A model generated the notes under the pieces. It was not told the origin of the DNA. It saw only the letters and a list, made by a program, of their open reading frames with translations, and did no database searches. Positions 1 through 7,583 of a stretch of DNA of 64,000 nt are shown here, piece by piece. The position numbers were made by a program, and so were the translations under genes. The stretch comes from Streptomyces sp. R44 (lineage in GTDB: Bacteria; Actinomycetota; Actinomycetes; Streptomycetales; Streptomycetaceae), in NCBI RefSeq assembly GCF_041053105.1, contig NZ_CP163444.1, forward strand, positions 6,418,501 to 6,482,500, given 5' to 3'. Position 1 is the first letter of the stretch. Each line of letters opens with the position of its first letter.

Positions 1-141
1 CGCCGTGACCTGACCGCGGGGCCCGCGCCCGTACCCGAATCCGAACCCGTACGCGATCCGTACTCGTCTCCGTGCCCGATCCGTACTTGAATCCGTACTC
101 CCCGACACTCCCCGACACAACGAAGAAAGCAGGCCCCCTCC

Positions 142-828
142 ATGACCCGGGTCCTCGTGGTCGACGACGAGCCGCAGATCGTCCGCGCCCTGGTGATCAA
201 CCTCAAGGCGCGGAAGTACGAGGTCGACGCCGCTCCCGACGGCGCCACCGCCCTCCGGCTCGCCGCCGAACGCCACCCCGACGTCGTCGTCCTCGACCTC
301 GGACTGCCCGACATGGACGGCGTCGAGGTCATCAAGGGCCTGCGCGGCTGGACGAGGGTGCCGATCCTGGTCCTCTCCGCCCGGCAGACCTCCGACGAGA
401 AGGTCGAGGCGCTCGACGCGGGCGCCGACGACTACGTCACCAAGCCCTTCGGCATGGACGAGCTGCTCGCCCGGCTGCGCGCCGCCGTGCGCCGCGCCGA
501 GCCGGTCGGCGGCGCCGAGGACGGCGTCGTCGTGGTCGAGACCGAGGACTTCACCGTCGACCTGGCCGCGAAGAAGGTCCACCGCGACGGACGGGACGTC
601 CGGCTCACCCCCACCGAGTGGCACCTCCTGGAGGTCCTCGTCCGCAACAGCGGCCGGCTCGTCAGCCAGAAGCAGCTCCTCCAGGAGGTCTGGGGACCCT
701 CGTACGGCACGGAGACCAACTACCTCCGGGTGTACATGGCGCAGCTCCGCCGCAAGCTGGAGACCGACCCGTCGCACCCGCGCCACTTCGTCACCGAACC
801 GGGCATGGGGTACCGCTTCGAACGCTGA
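142..828 (+). CDS. kdpE: OmpR-family response regulator, KdpE type
   Basis: Two-component response regulator of 228 residues, the normal family length. The receiver domain (about 1-120) has the acidic pair D8/D9, phosphoacceptor D52 in the LDLGLPDMDG stretch, S79 and K101 in the TKPFG motif. The C-terminal half (about 130-228) is an OmpR winged-helix DNA-binding domain with the LTPTEWHLLEVL and YLRVYMAQLRRKLE segments. The lineage resembles KdpE, which controls the KdpFABC potassium pump together with sensor KdpD. A stop codon in frame 2 near base 13 could be the end of a kdpD-like sensor gene, but too little is visible to say. The 1-141 leader is rich in CCGTAC repeats. KdpE rather than another OmpR regulator is a similarity judgement; the family assignment is firm. 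Confidence 0.85.
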   Translation: MTRVLVVDDEPQIVRALVINLKARKYEVDAAPDGATALRLAAERHPDVVVLDLGLPDMDGVEVIKGLRGWTRVPILVLSARQTSDEKVEALDAGADDYVTKPFGMDELLARLRAAVRRAEPVGGAEDGVVVVETEDFTVDLAAKKVHRDGRDVRLTPTEWHLLEVLVRNSGRLVSQKQLLQEVWGPSYGTETNYLRVYMAQLRRKLETDPSHPRHFVTEPGMGYRFER

Positions 829-885
829 GACGGGAGCCGTACGGACGGGTGGTCCGGGGCCGCTTCCGGTGACAGCCCAGGCCGG

Positions 886-891
886 TACGCT
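886..891 (+). promoter_or_regulatory. Candidate -10 box (TACGCT) for a leaderless mRNA
   Basis: TACGCT ends at 891, exactly seven bases before the ATG at 898. Transcription would then start on or next to the start codon. No Shine-Dalgarno sequence precedes that ATG, which fits a leaderless message. No convincing -35 box is seen. Confidence 0.4.
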
Positions 892-897
892 TTCTGT

Positions 898-1296
898 ATG
901 AGTGCTGCACCGCGTACAGAGAAGCCGGCCGGACGGTTCCGCCGGATGCTCGACCGGCTCTCCTCCTCTCCGGAGGACCTGGAGTCGGAGGAGCTCCAGG
1001 AAGATGCCGAGGCCTCGGGGTGCACGCGCATCAGCGACTGTTCCGACCGCCAGATAGTCAAGGTGACTGGTACCTTGCGCACGGTCACGCTGCGTCCCCG
1101 GGCCGGTGTGCCCGCGCTGGAGGCCGAACTCTTCGACGGCACGGCACCGCTCGACGTCGTGTGGCTCGGTCGCCGTTCCATCGTGGGCATCGAGCCCGGC
1201 CGCAAGCTGATCGCCTCCGGCCGCATCTCCATGAGCCACGGCCGGCGGGTCCTCTTCAACCCCAAATACGAGCTCCGACCGCTCGGACAGGAGTAG
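898..1296 (+). CDS. OB-fold nucleic-acid-binding domain protein
   Basis: A 132-residue protein of the type found in actinomycetes next to DUF3159 genes. Residues 1-45 are charged and probably flexible. From about residue 45 the sequence alternates strands in the manner of an OB fold (tRNA-anti type): IVKVTGTLRTVTLRP, PALEAELFDGTAPLDVVWLG, and GRKLIASGRISMSHGRRVLF. A nucleic-acid-binding role is inferred from the fold only. It lies four bases upstream of the DUF3159 gene, so the two are probably co-transcribed. The start follows a -10-like box without a ribosome binding site. Confidence 0.8.
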   Translation: MSAAPRTEKPAGRFRRMLDRLSSSPEDLESEELQEDAEASGCTRISDCSDRQIVKVTGTLRTVTLRPRAGVPALEAELFDGTAPLDVVWLGRRSIVGIEPGRKLIASGRISMSHGRRVLFNPKYELRPLGQE

Positions 1297-1299
1297 CCG

Positions 1300-2049
1300 G
1301 TGACGTCCCTCGACAAGCCGACCGCGGACCGGTCGACCCCGGACCAGGACGCCCAGGCGGACAAGGCCGTGACCGAGGCCGCGCTCTTCGAGGCCTTCGG
1401 CGGTCTGCGGGGCATGATCGAGACGGTCCTGCCCGGCCTGCTGTTCGTCACGATCTTCACGATCAACAAGAACCTGCACGTCTCGGCGATCGCCGCGCTC
1501 GCGGTCTCGCTGCTCCTGGTCGCCGTCCGGCTGATCCGCCGGGACACCGTCAAGCACGCCTTCAGCGGCGTCTTCGGCGTCGGCTTCGGCGTCGTCTTCG
1601 CGATGATGACGGGCAACGCCAAGGACTTCTACCTGCCGGGCATGCTGTACACCCTGGGCCTCGCCCTGGCGTACATCATCACCGCGCTCGCCGGGGTGCC
1701 CCTGATCGGCCTGATCCTCGGCCCGGTCTTCAAGGAGAACCTCTCCTGGCGCACCCGCAACCCGGGCCGCAAGAAGGCCTACACGAAGGCCAGCTGGGCC
1801 TGGGGCCTGATCCTGCTCGCCAAGTGCGCGATCCTCTTCCCGATGTACTGGTGGGCCGACACCACCAAGTTCGGCTGGGTCCTGATCGCTCTGAAGATCC
1901 CGCCGTTCCTGCTCGCGGTCTACCTCACCTGGGTGTTCCTCGCGAAGGCCCCGGCGCCGATCGACGTCTTCGCCGAGATGGAGGCCGAGGAGCGCGCCGA
2001 GAAGGAGCGCAAGGCGGCCGCCGCGGCGCGGAGCCACCCCGAGGCCTGA
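1300..2049 (+). CDS. DUF3159 family membrane protein
   Basis: A 249-residue integral membrane protein. After about 40 charged N-terminal residues come hydrophobic stretches consistent with five or six membrane segments, for example LPGLLFVTIFTIN, IAALAVSLLLVAVRLI, FGVGFGVVFAMM and ALAYIITALAGVPLIGLILG. The C-terminus (about 225-249) is a highly charged cytoplasmic tail rich in E, K and A. GTG start, three bases after the stop of the OB-fold gene. The family is conserved in actinobacteria and has no agreed function. A strong hairpin follows directly. Confidence 0.85.
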   Translation: MTSLDKPTADRSTPDQDAQADKAVTEAALFEAFGGLRGMIETVLPGLLFVTIFTINKNLHVSAIAALAVSLLLVAVRLIRRDTVKHAFSGVFGVGFGVVFAMMTGNAKDFYLPGMLYTLGLALAYIITALAGVPLIGLILGPVFKENLSWRTRNPGRKKAYTKASWAWGLILLAKCAILFPMYWWADTTKFGWVLIALKIPPFLLAVYLTWVFLAKAPAPIDVFAEMEAEERAEKERKAAAAARSHPEA

Positions 2050-2055
2050 GAAGCG

Positions 2056-2106
2056 GTACGAGGAAGGGCCCGGACCTGTTCGACAGGTCCGGGCCCTTCC
2101 TCGTAC
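2056..2106. terminator. Bidirectional intrinsic terminator
   Basis: A perfect 23-bp inverted repeat (2056-2078 and 2084-2106) with a 5-base loop lies seven bases past the DUF3159 stop and between two convergent genes. There is no clear U-tract, as is common in high-GC actinomycetes. It probably ends transcription from both sides. Confidence 0.8.
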
Positions 2107-2216
2107 ACGACTCGGAGGTCAGGACTCGGGGCCGTTCCCCGTACACGACGCGGAGGTCAGAACTCCGGGCCCTTCCCCGTACACCTCTCGGAGGTCAGGA
2201 CTCCGGGGTCTCCCGG
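2103..2216. repeat. Three tandem 38-bp imperfect repeats at a gene end
   Basis: Units begin at 2103, 2141 and 2179, each with GTACAC, then GGAGGTCAG and ACTC. The third unit contains the stop codon and last codons of the leftward TrkA-like gene. The other two copies extend into the intergenic space and carry the same stop-region sequence. The first overlaps the terminator arm by four bases. Confidence 0.75.
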
Positions 2217-2872
2217 CGCACCTGGAGGAGGTCCTCCAGCTGCTCCTCGCGGGCCTGCGCGGCCACGAACAGCAGCTCGTCACCGGCCTCCAGGGTCTCC
2301 TCGGCGCTCGGCGTCAGCACCCGCGAGCCGCGGATGATCGTCACGAGCGAGGTGTCCTGCGGCCAGGCCACGTCCCCGACCGCGGTGCCGGCGACCGCCG
2401 ACTCCGGCGGAAGCGTCAGCTCGACCAGGTTCGCGTCGCCGTGGCTGAAGCGCAGCAGCCGGACCAGGTCGCCGACGCTCACCGCCTCCTCGACCAGGGC
2501 CGACATCAGACGCGGCGTCGAGACGGCCACGTCCACGCCCCAGGCCTCGTTGAACAGCCACTCGTTCTTCGGGTTGTTCACCCGGGCGACCACGCGCGGC
2601 ACGCCGTACTCGGTCTTCGCGAGCAGCGAGACGACCAGGTTCACCTTGTCGTCGCCGGTCGCCGCGATCACCACGTTGCACCGCTGCAGCGCCGCCTCGT
2701 CCAGCGAGGTGATCTCGCAGGCGTCGGCCAGCAGCCACTCCGCCTGCGGCACCCGCTCCACCGAGATGGCGGTCGGCGCCTTGTCGACCAGCAGGACCTC
2801 GTGCCCGTTCTCCAGGAGCTCGCCCGCGATGGACCGGCCCACCGCACCCGCGCCCGCAATAGCGACACGCAT
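2195..2872 (-). CDS. TrkA-type potassium uptake regulatory protein (second subunit)
   Basis: A 225-residue cytoplasmic NAD-binding subunit of a Trk/Ktr-type potassium channel. RCK_N Rossmann domain: AIAGAGAVGRSIAGELLE gives the GxGxxG nucleotide loop at about residues 7-12, with the acidic residue ending strand 2 in LLVDKAP. An RCK_C domain occupies about 140-215 (SAVAGTAVGD...LTPSAEETLEAGDELLFVAA). The reading frame stays open further upstream, but ATG at 2872 starts the conserved MRVAIAGAG sequence and overlaps the stop of the upstream trkA-like gene as ATGA, showing translational coupling. The pair probably forms a hetero-octameric gating ring; the channel subunit itself is not in the window. 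Confidence 0.88.
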   Translation of the reverse strand: MRVAIAGAGAVGRSIAGELLENGHEVLLVDKAPTAISVERVPQAEWLLADACEITSLDEAALQRCNVVIAATGDDKVNLVVSLLAKTEYGVPRVVARVNNPKNEWLFNEAWGVDVAVSTPRLMSALVEEAVSVGDLVRLLRFSHGDANLVELTLPPESAVAGTAVGDVAWPQDTSLVTIIRGSRVLTPSAEETLEAGDELLFVAAQAREEQLEDLLQVRRETPES

Positions 2873-3540
2873 CAGTGACCGCCCTCCTCGGGACCCTCGG
2901 CGAAGGCCGCCTCGACCTTCGCGATCTCGTCCGTACGCATCATCACGTGCACCAGGTCGCCTTCCTGGAGCACCGTCTGCGAGGTCGGCAGAATCGCTTC
3001 GCCCAGTCGGGTGAGAAAAGCGACGCGGACGCCGGTCTCCTCCTGGAGCCGGCTCACCTTGTGGCCGATCCACGCCGGGGAGGTGTGCACCTCGGCGAGC
3101 TGCACGGCACCGCTCGGGTCGCGCCACAGCGGCTCCGCGCCCGAGGGCAGCAGCCGGCGGAGCATCTGGTCGGCGGTCCAGCGGACCGTGGCGACCGTCG
3201 GGATCCCGAGGCGCTGGTAGACCTCGGCGCGACGCGGGTCGTAGATCCGCGCCGCCACGTTCTCGATGCCGAACATCTCGCGCGCGACCCGCGCCGCGAT
3301 GATGTTGGAGTTGTCGCCGCTGCTCACCGCGGCGAAGGCACCGGCCTCTTCGATCCCGGCCTCACGCAGCGTGTCCTGGTCGAAACCCACGCCCGTGACC
3401 CGGCGCCCGCCGAAGCCCGAGCCCAGGCGGCGGAAAGCCGTCGGGTCCTGGTCAACGACCGCGACGGTGTGCCCCTGCTGTTCGAGGGTCTGCGCGAGAG
3501 CGGCTCCCACTCGCCCGCAGCCCATGATGACGATGTGCAC
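2872..3540 (-). CDS. trkA: TrkA-type potassium uptake regulatory protein (first subunit)
   Basis: A 222-residue RCK protein like its downstream partner. Nucleotide loop GCGRVG at 7-12 of MHIVIMGCGRVGAALAQ; acidic strand-2 end in VAVVDQDP. The TrkA_C/RCK_C part at about 135-215 has VHTSPAWIGHKVSRLQEE and TVLQEGDLVHVMM. Its stop overlaps the next start (ATGA). It faces the APC-type permease gene at 3775 across a 234-base intergenic region; two TrkA genes divergent from a permease is a familiar Streptomyces arrangement. Role: NAD(H)-dependent gating of potassium uptake at the membrane. Confidence 0.88.
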   Translation of the reverse strand: MHIVIMGCGRVGAALAQTLEQQGHTVAVVDQDPTAFRRLGSGFGGRRVTGVGFDQDTLREAGIEEAGAFAAVSSGDNSNIIAARVAREMFGIENVAARIYDPRRAEVYQRLGIPTVATVRWTADQMLRRLLPSGAEPLWRDPSGAVQLAEVHTSPAWIGHKVSRLQEETGVRVAFLTRLGEAILPTSQTVLQEGDLVHVMMRTDEIAKVEAAFAEGPEEGGH

Positions 3541-3761
3541 GTCCCCTTACCCCGCACTCCTGATCGCCTTGCTGACCTGCGAATACACCCTGCTCACAAC
3601 TTTCCTCGCCCGATCGGCCCGGGCCGTGGCGGACGACGCCCCGACGGGTCGCCCGGTCCGAGCTTAAGCGGCAACGCTGGCGGGGACCGCATCCGAGGTG
3701 GTACTCAGGGAGATTCGGTGCGGATCGGGGGTGCCGGTGCGCATGGCTCTTTTCGAACGCT

Positions 3762-3767
3762 TACGAT
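3762..3767 (+). promoter_or_regulatory. Candidate -10 box (TACGAT) for a leaderless mRNA
   Basis: TACGAT ends at 3767. The GTG start at 3775 is the eighth base after it and has no ribosome binding site in front, so transcription probably begins at the start codon. No convincing -35 box is seen. Confidence 0.45.
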
Positions 3768-3774
3768 CCTCTGC

Positions 3775-5826
3775 GTGTCCAAACTGACCGACGTGCCCAA
3801 ACGGATCCTGATCGGGCGGGCCCTGCGCAGCGACAAGCTGGGAGAGACCCTTCTCCCGAAGCGGATCGCCCTCCCCGTCTTCGCCTCCGACCCGCTGTCC
3901 TCGGTGGCGTACGCGCCCGGCGAGGTGCTGCTCGTCCTCTCCGTCGCCGGACTGTCGGCCTACCACTTCAGCCCGTGGATCGCGCTCGCGGTCGTCGTCC
4001 TGATGTTCACGGTGGTCGCCTCGTACCGGCAGAACGTGCACGCGTACCCGAGCGGCGGCGGCGACTACGAGGTCGCCACCACCAACCTCGGGCCGAAGGC
4101 CGGACTCACCGTCGCGAGCGCCCTGCTCGTCGACTACGTCCTGACCGTCGCCGTGTCGATCGCCTCGGGCATCGAGAACCTCGGTTCGGCCGTCCCGTTC
4201 ATCGTCGAGCACAAGGTCGCCTCGGCCGTCGCCGTCATCGTGCTGCTCACCCTGATGAACCTGCGCGGGGTGAAGGAGTCGGGCAGCCTCTTCGCCATCC
4301 CGACGTACGTCTTCGTCGCCGGCGTCTTCATCATGATCGTCTGGGGCGCGTACAAGGGTCTCGTCCTCGACGAGACCATGAAGGCCCCCACCGCGGACTT
4401 CGAGATCAAGGCCGAGCACCAGGGCCTGGCCGGCTTCGCGCTGGTCTTCCTGCTGCTGCGCGCCTTCTCCTCCGGCTGTGCCGCGCTCACCGGCGTCGAG
4501 GCCATCTCCAACGGCGTCCCCGCCTTCCGCAAGCCGAAGTCGAAGAACGCCGCCAGCACGCTCGCCCTCATGGGCGCCCTGGCCGTCACCATGTTCTGCG
4601 GCATCATCTTCCTCGCCATGGCCACCGACGTCCGGATGGCCGAGAACCCCGGCGAGGACCTGCTGCACAACGGCGTCCCGCTCGGCGCGGGCTATGTCCA
4701 GGACCCGGTGATCTCCCAGGTCGCCGCCGCCGTCTTCGGCGACGGAACGTTCTTGTTCGTCGTCCTCGCCGCCGCCACCGCGCTCGTCCTCTTCCTGGCC
4801 GCCAACACCGCGTACAACGGCTTCCCGCTCCTCGGCTCGATCCTCGCCCAGGACCGGTACCTGCCGCGCCAGCTGCACACCCGCGGCGACCGCCTCGCCT
4901 TCTCCAACGGCATCGTGCTCCTCGCCGGCGCCGCCGCCCTCCTCGTCTGGATCTACGGAGCCGACTCCACCCGGCTGATCCAGCTCTACATCGTCGGCGT
5001 CTTCGTCTCCTTCACGCTCAGCCAGATCGGCATGGTCCGGCACTGGAACCGGCACCTGGCGACGGAGCGCGACACGGCCAAGCGCCGCCACATGATCCGC
5101 TCCCGCGCGATCAACGCCTTCGGCGCCTTCTTCACCGGCCTCGTCCTCGTCGTCGTCCTCGCCACCAAGTTCACGCACGGCGCCTGGGTCGCCCTGCTCG
5201 GCATGGTGATCTTCTACGGGACGATGACCGCGATCCGCCGGCACTACGACTCCGTGGCAGGCGAGATCGCCGCCGCCGAGGAACGCCCCGACGAGTACGT
5301 GCGCCCCTCCCGCGTCCGCTCGGTCGTCCTGGTCTCCAAGCTCCACAAGCCGACGCTGCGCGCCCTGGCCTACGCCAAGCTGCTGCACGCCAGCGAGCTG
5401 GAGGCGCTCACCGTGAACGTCGACCCGGCCGAGACCAAGGCGCTCAAGGAGGAGTGGGAGCGGCGCGGCATCAACGTACCGCTCAAGATCCTCGACTCGC
5501 CGTACCGCGAGATCACCCGGCCGGTCATCGAGTACGTGAAGAACATCCGCCGCGAGAGCCCGCGCGACGCCGTCTCCGTCTACATCCCGGAGTACGTCGT
5601 CGGCCACTGGTACGAGCACCTGCTGCACAACCAGAGCGCCCTGCGCCTCAAGGGCCGCCTGCTCTTCACCCCCGGCGTGATGGTCACGTCCGTCCCGTAC
5701 CAGCTCCAGTCCTCCGAGGCCGCGAAGAAGCGGGCCAGGAAGCGCCAGGACTGGAACGCTCCGGGCTCGGTCCGCCGCGGCCCGGTGGAGAAGCGCCAGA
5801 AGGAACCGACCGCGAAGAACCCCTGA
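3775..5826 (+). CDS. APC-superfamily amino acid/cation permease
   Basis: A 683-residue permease. About 12 membrane segments lie in residues 40-490, starting with the family signature LPVFASDPLSSVAYAPGEVL and continuing through segments such as VLMFTVVASYRQNVHAYP and SGGGDYEVATTNLG. Residues 500-683 are a soluble C-terminal domain typical of the long APC permeases in actinomycetes. The open frame extends far upstream, but that part is antisense to trkA. GTG at 3775 was chosen because it begins the conserved N-terminus and sits just after a -10 box. The substrate is unknown; divergence from two TrkA genes hints at potassium or cation-coupled transport. The extreme C-terminus is Arg/Lys-rich. 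Confidence 0.82.
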   Translation: MSKLTDVPKRILIGRALRSDKLGETLLPKRIALPVFASDPLSSVAYAPGEVLLVLSVAGLSAYHFSPWIALAVVVLMFTVVASYRQNVHAYPSGGGDYEVATTNLGPKAGLTVASALLVDYVLTVAVSIASGIENLGSAVPFIVEHKVASAVAVIVLLTLMNLRGVKESGSLFAIPTYVFVAGVFIMIVWGAYKGLVLDETMKAPTADFEIKAEHQGLAGFALVFLLLRAFSSGCAALTGVEAISNGVPAFRKPKSKNAASTLALMGALAVTMFCGIIFLAMATDVRMAENPGEDLLHNGVPLGAGYVQDPVISQVAAAVFGDGTFLFVVLAAATALVLFLAANTAYNGFPLLGSILAQDRYLPRQLHTRGDRLAFSNGIVLLAGAAALLVWIYGADSTRLIQLYIVGVFVSFTLSQIGMVRHWNRHLATERDTAKRRHMIRSRAINAFGAFFTGLVLVVVLATKFTHGAWVALLGMVIFYGTMTAIRRHYDSVAGEIAAAEERPDEYVRPSRVRSVVLVSKLHKPTLRALAYAKLLHASELEALTVNVDPAETKALKEEWERRGINVPLKILDSPYREITRPVIEYVKNIRRESPRDAVSVYIPEYVVGHWYEHLLHNQSALRLKGRLLFTPGVMVTSVPYQLQSSEAAKKRARKRQDWNAPGSVRRGPVEKRQKEPTAKNP

Positions 5827-5879
5827 GCCGCCGGGAACACCTGAGCCGCGAAGAACAACCGAAAAAGAAGAACTAGACT

Positions 5880-5929
5880 GGTGGGCTGCCGTCCGGACCG
5901 AGGTCCGCCGGCAGCCCACCTTCTTCTTT
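5880..5929 (+). terminator. Rho-independent terminator
   Basis: A 12-bp perfect stem (5880-5891 with 5909-5920) encloses a smaller GGACC/GGTCC hairpin and is followed by TTCTTCTTT. It lies 54 bases past the permease stop and upstream of the methyltransferase gene, so it separates the two units or acts as an attenuator. Confidence 0.75.
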
Positions 5930-5947
5930 CCTCTGGAGTCCCCGGTC

Positions 5948-7267
5948 ATGCAGAACACCCCTGTTACGTCGCTGGTCGGGGCGGAGTACGAGGTCGAGGT
6001 CGGCCCGGTGGCCCACGGCGGGCACTGCATCGCCCGTACGGAAGCCGGCCGGGTCCTCTTCGTCCGCCACGCACTGCCCGGCGAGCGGGTCCGGGTGCGG
6101 GTCACCGAGGGCGAGGAGACCTCCCGCTTCCTGCGCGCGGACGCGATCGAGATCCTGGACGCCTCCAAGGACCGCGTCGAGGCCCCCTGCCCCTTCGCCG
6201 GCCCCGGCAAGTGCGGCGGCTGCGACTGGCAGCACGCCAAGCCCGGCGCCCAGCGCCGCCTCAAGGGCGAGGTCATCGCGGAACAGCTCCAGCGCCTGGC
6301 CGGGCTCACCCCGGAGGAAGCCGGCTGGGACGGCACGGTCATGCCGGCCGAGGGCGACAAGCTCCCCGCGGGCGAGGTCCCGCAGTGGCGCACCCGCGTC
6401 CAGTACGCCGTCGACGCCGAGGGCCACGCGGGCCTGCGCAAGCACCGCTCCCACGAGGTCGAGATCATCGACCACTGCATGATCGCCGCCGAGGGCGTCT
6501 CGGAACTGGGCATCGAGAAGCGCGACTGGCAGGGCATGGCCTCCGTCGAGGCCATCGCCGCCTCGGGCTCGAACGACCGCCAGGTCATCCTCACCCCCCG
6601 CCCCGGCGCCCGCCTCCCCCTGGTGGAGCTCGACAAGCCGGTCTCGGTCATGCGGGTGGACGAGAAGGACGGCGGGGTCCACCGCGTCCACGGCCGCGCC
6701 TTCGTCCGCGAGCGCGCCGACGACCGCACCTATCGCGTCGGCAGCGGCGGCTTCTGGCAGGTCCACCCGAAGGCCGCCCAGACCCTCATGCTCGCCGTCA
6801 TGCAGGGCCTCACGCCCCGCAAGGGCGAGACGGCCCTCGACCTCTACTGCGGCGTCGGTCTCTTCGCGGGCGCCCTCGCCGACCGCGTCGGCGACCAGGG
6901 CGCGGTCCTCGGCATCGAGTCCGGCAAGCGCGCGGTCGAGGACGCCCGCCACAACCTGGCCGGCTTCCCGCGCGTCCGCATCGAACAGGGCAAGGTCGAG
7001 TCGGTCCTCCCGCGCACCGGCATCACCGAGGTCGACCTCATCGTCCTGGACCCGCCCCGCGCCGGCGCCGGCAAGCAGACGGTCCACCACCTGGCCGGCC
7101 TGGGCGCCCGCCGCATCGCCTACGTCGCCTGCGACCCGGCCGCCCTGGCCCGGGACATCTCCTACTTCGCGGAACGCGGCTACAAGGTCCGGACCCTGCG
7201 GGCCTTCGACCTGTTCCCGATGACGCACCACGTGGAGTGCGTGGCGATTCTGGAGCCGGTGAAGTAG
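5948..7267 (+). CDS. TRAM-domain class I SAM-dependent RNA (uracil-5-) methyltransferase
   Basis: A 439-residue enzyme of the RlmD/RumA/TrmA family that methylates C5 of a uridine in rRNA or tRNA. N-terminal TRAM domain at about 10-75 (VEVGPVAHGGHCIARTEAGR, HALPGERVRV). Then a cysteine cluster C..CGGC at about 79-92 that may bind an iron-sulfur cluster. The central part contacts RNA. The SAM-binding loop is LDLYCGVGLFAGALA at about 299-313, followed by VLDPPRAGAG and the catalytic cysteine in VACDPAALARD near 397. The final SYFAERGY...AFDLFPMTHHVE is the usual end of the family. ATG at 5948 follows CTGGAG. Whether it acts on U1939/U747 of 23S rRNA or another site cannot be told. Confidence 0.9.
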   Translation: MQNTPVTSLVGAEYEVEVGPVAHGGHCIARTEAGRVLFVRHALPGERVRVRVTEGEETSRFLRADAIEILDASKDRVEAPCPFAGPGKCGGCDWQHAKPGAQRRLKGEVIAEQLQRLAGLTPEEAGWDGTVMPAEGDKLPAGEVPQWRTRVQYAVDAEGHAGLRKHRSHEVEIIDHCMIAAEGVSELGIEKRDWQGMASVEAIAASGSNDRQVILTPRPGARLPLVELDKPVSVMRVDEKDGGVHRVHGRAFVRERADDRTYRVGSGGFWQVHPKAAQTLMLAVMQGLTPRKGETALDLYCGVGLFAGALADRVGDQGAVLGIESGKRAVEDARHNLAGFPRVRIEQGKVESVLPRTGITEVDLIVLDPPRAGAGKQTVHHLAGLGARRIAYVACDPAALARDISYFAERGYKVRTLRAFDLFPMTHHVECVAILEPVK

Positions 7268-7424
7268 GGGCTCTGACCTGCTGTTTCTCTGGCTTGGCCG
7301 ATTGCCGAGTGGAACCCTCAGGTGTCTGGTCCCAGGCACCTTGAGGTGGCTGGGCACTGGCTGCCGAGCTGTTGGCTGCCCCGGCCCCACCCGCTTCTCG
7401 GTAGTGACATTCCGTGAGGCCAGG

Positions 7425-7583
7425 TGGGGTCCGGTCCATGCTGAGGCAGGGGTCGTACGGGCTCCATGCCCGAGAAAGGGCATGAGATCGTCGGCTCGTG
7501 GTTCGGGGATGTCGGGCAGTCGGGGCGGTGTGTTCAGCGGGTCGAGGCGCTCCACGCGTGCTGCCGCCCAGTCGATCCATGAC
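7425..7583 (-). pseudogene. Frameshifted C-terminal remnant of a conserved actinomycete gene
   Basis: Just beyond the helicase stop the minus strand reads WIDWAAARVERLDPLNTPP, then LPDIPEPRADDLMPFL in one frame, and continues as AWSPYDP in the +1 frame. Together these resemble a C-terminal ending of the form RLDPL...P-P-E-P...DLxPF...WSPYGP that I recall from Streptomyces hypothetical proteins. Restoring one C in the CTCGGGCATGG stretch (about 7476-7486) would fuse the two frames. No start codon or upstream body is present. The family identity is from memory and unverified. The rest of the 7268-7583 gap holds nothing I recognise. Confidence 0.4.
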
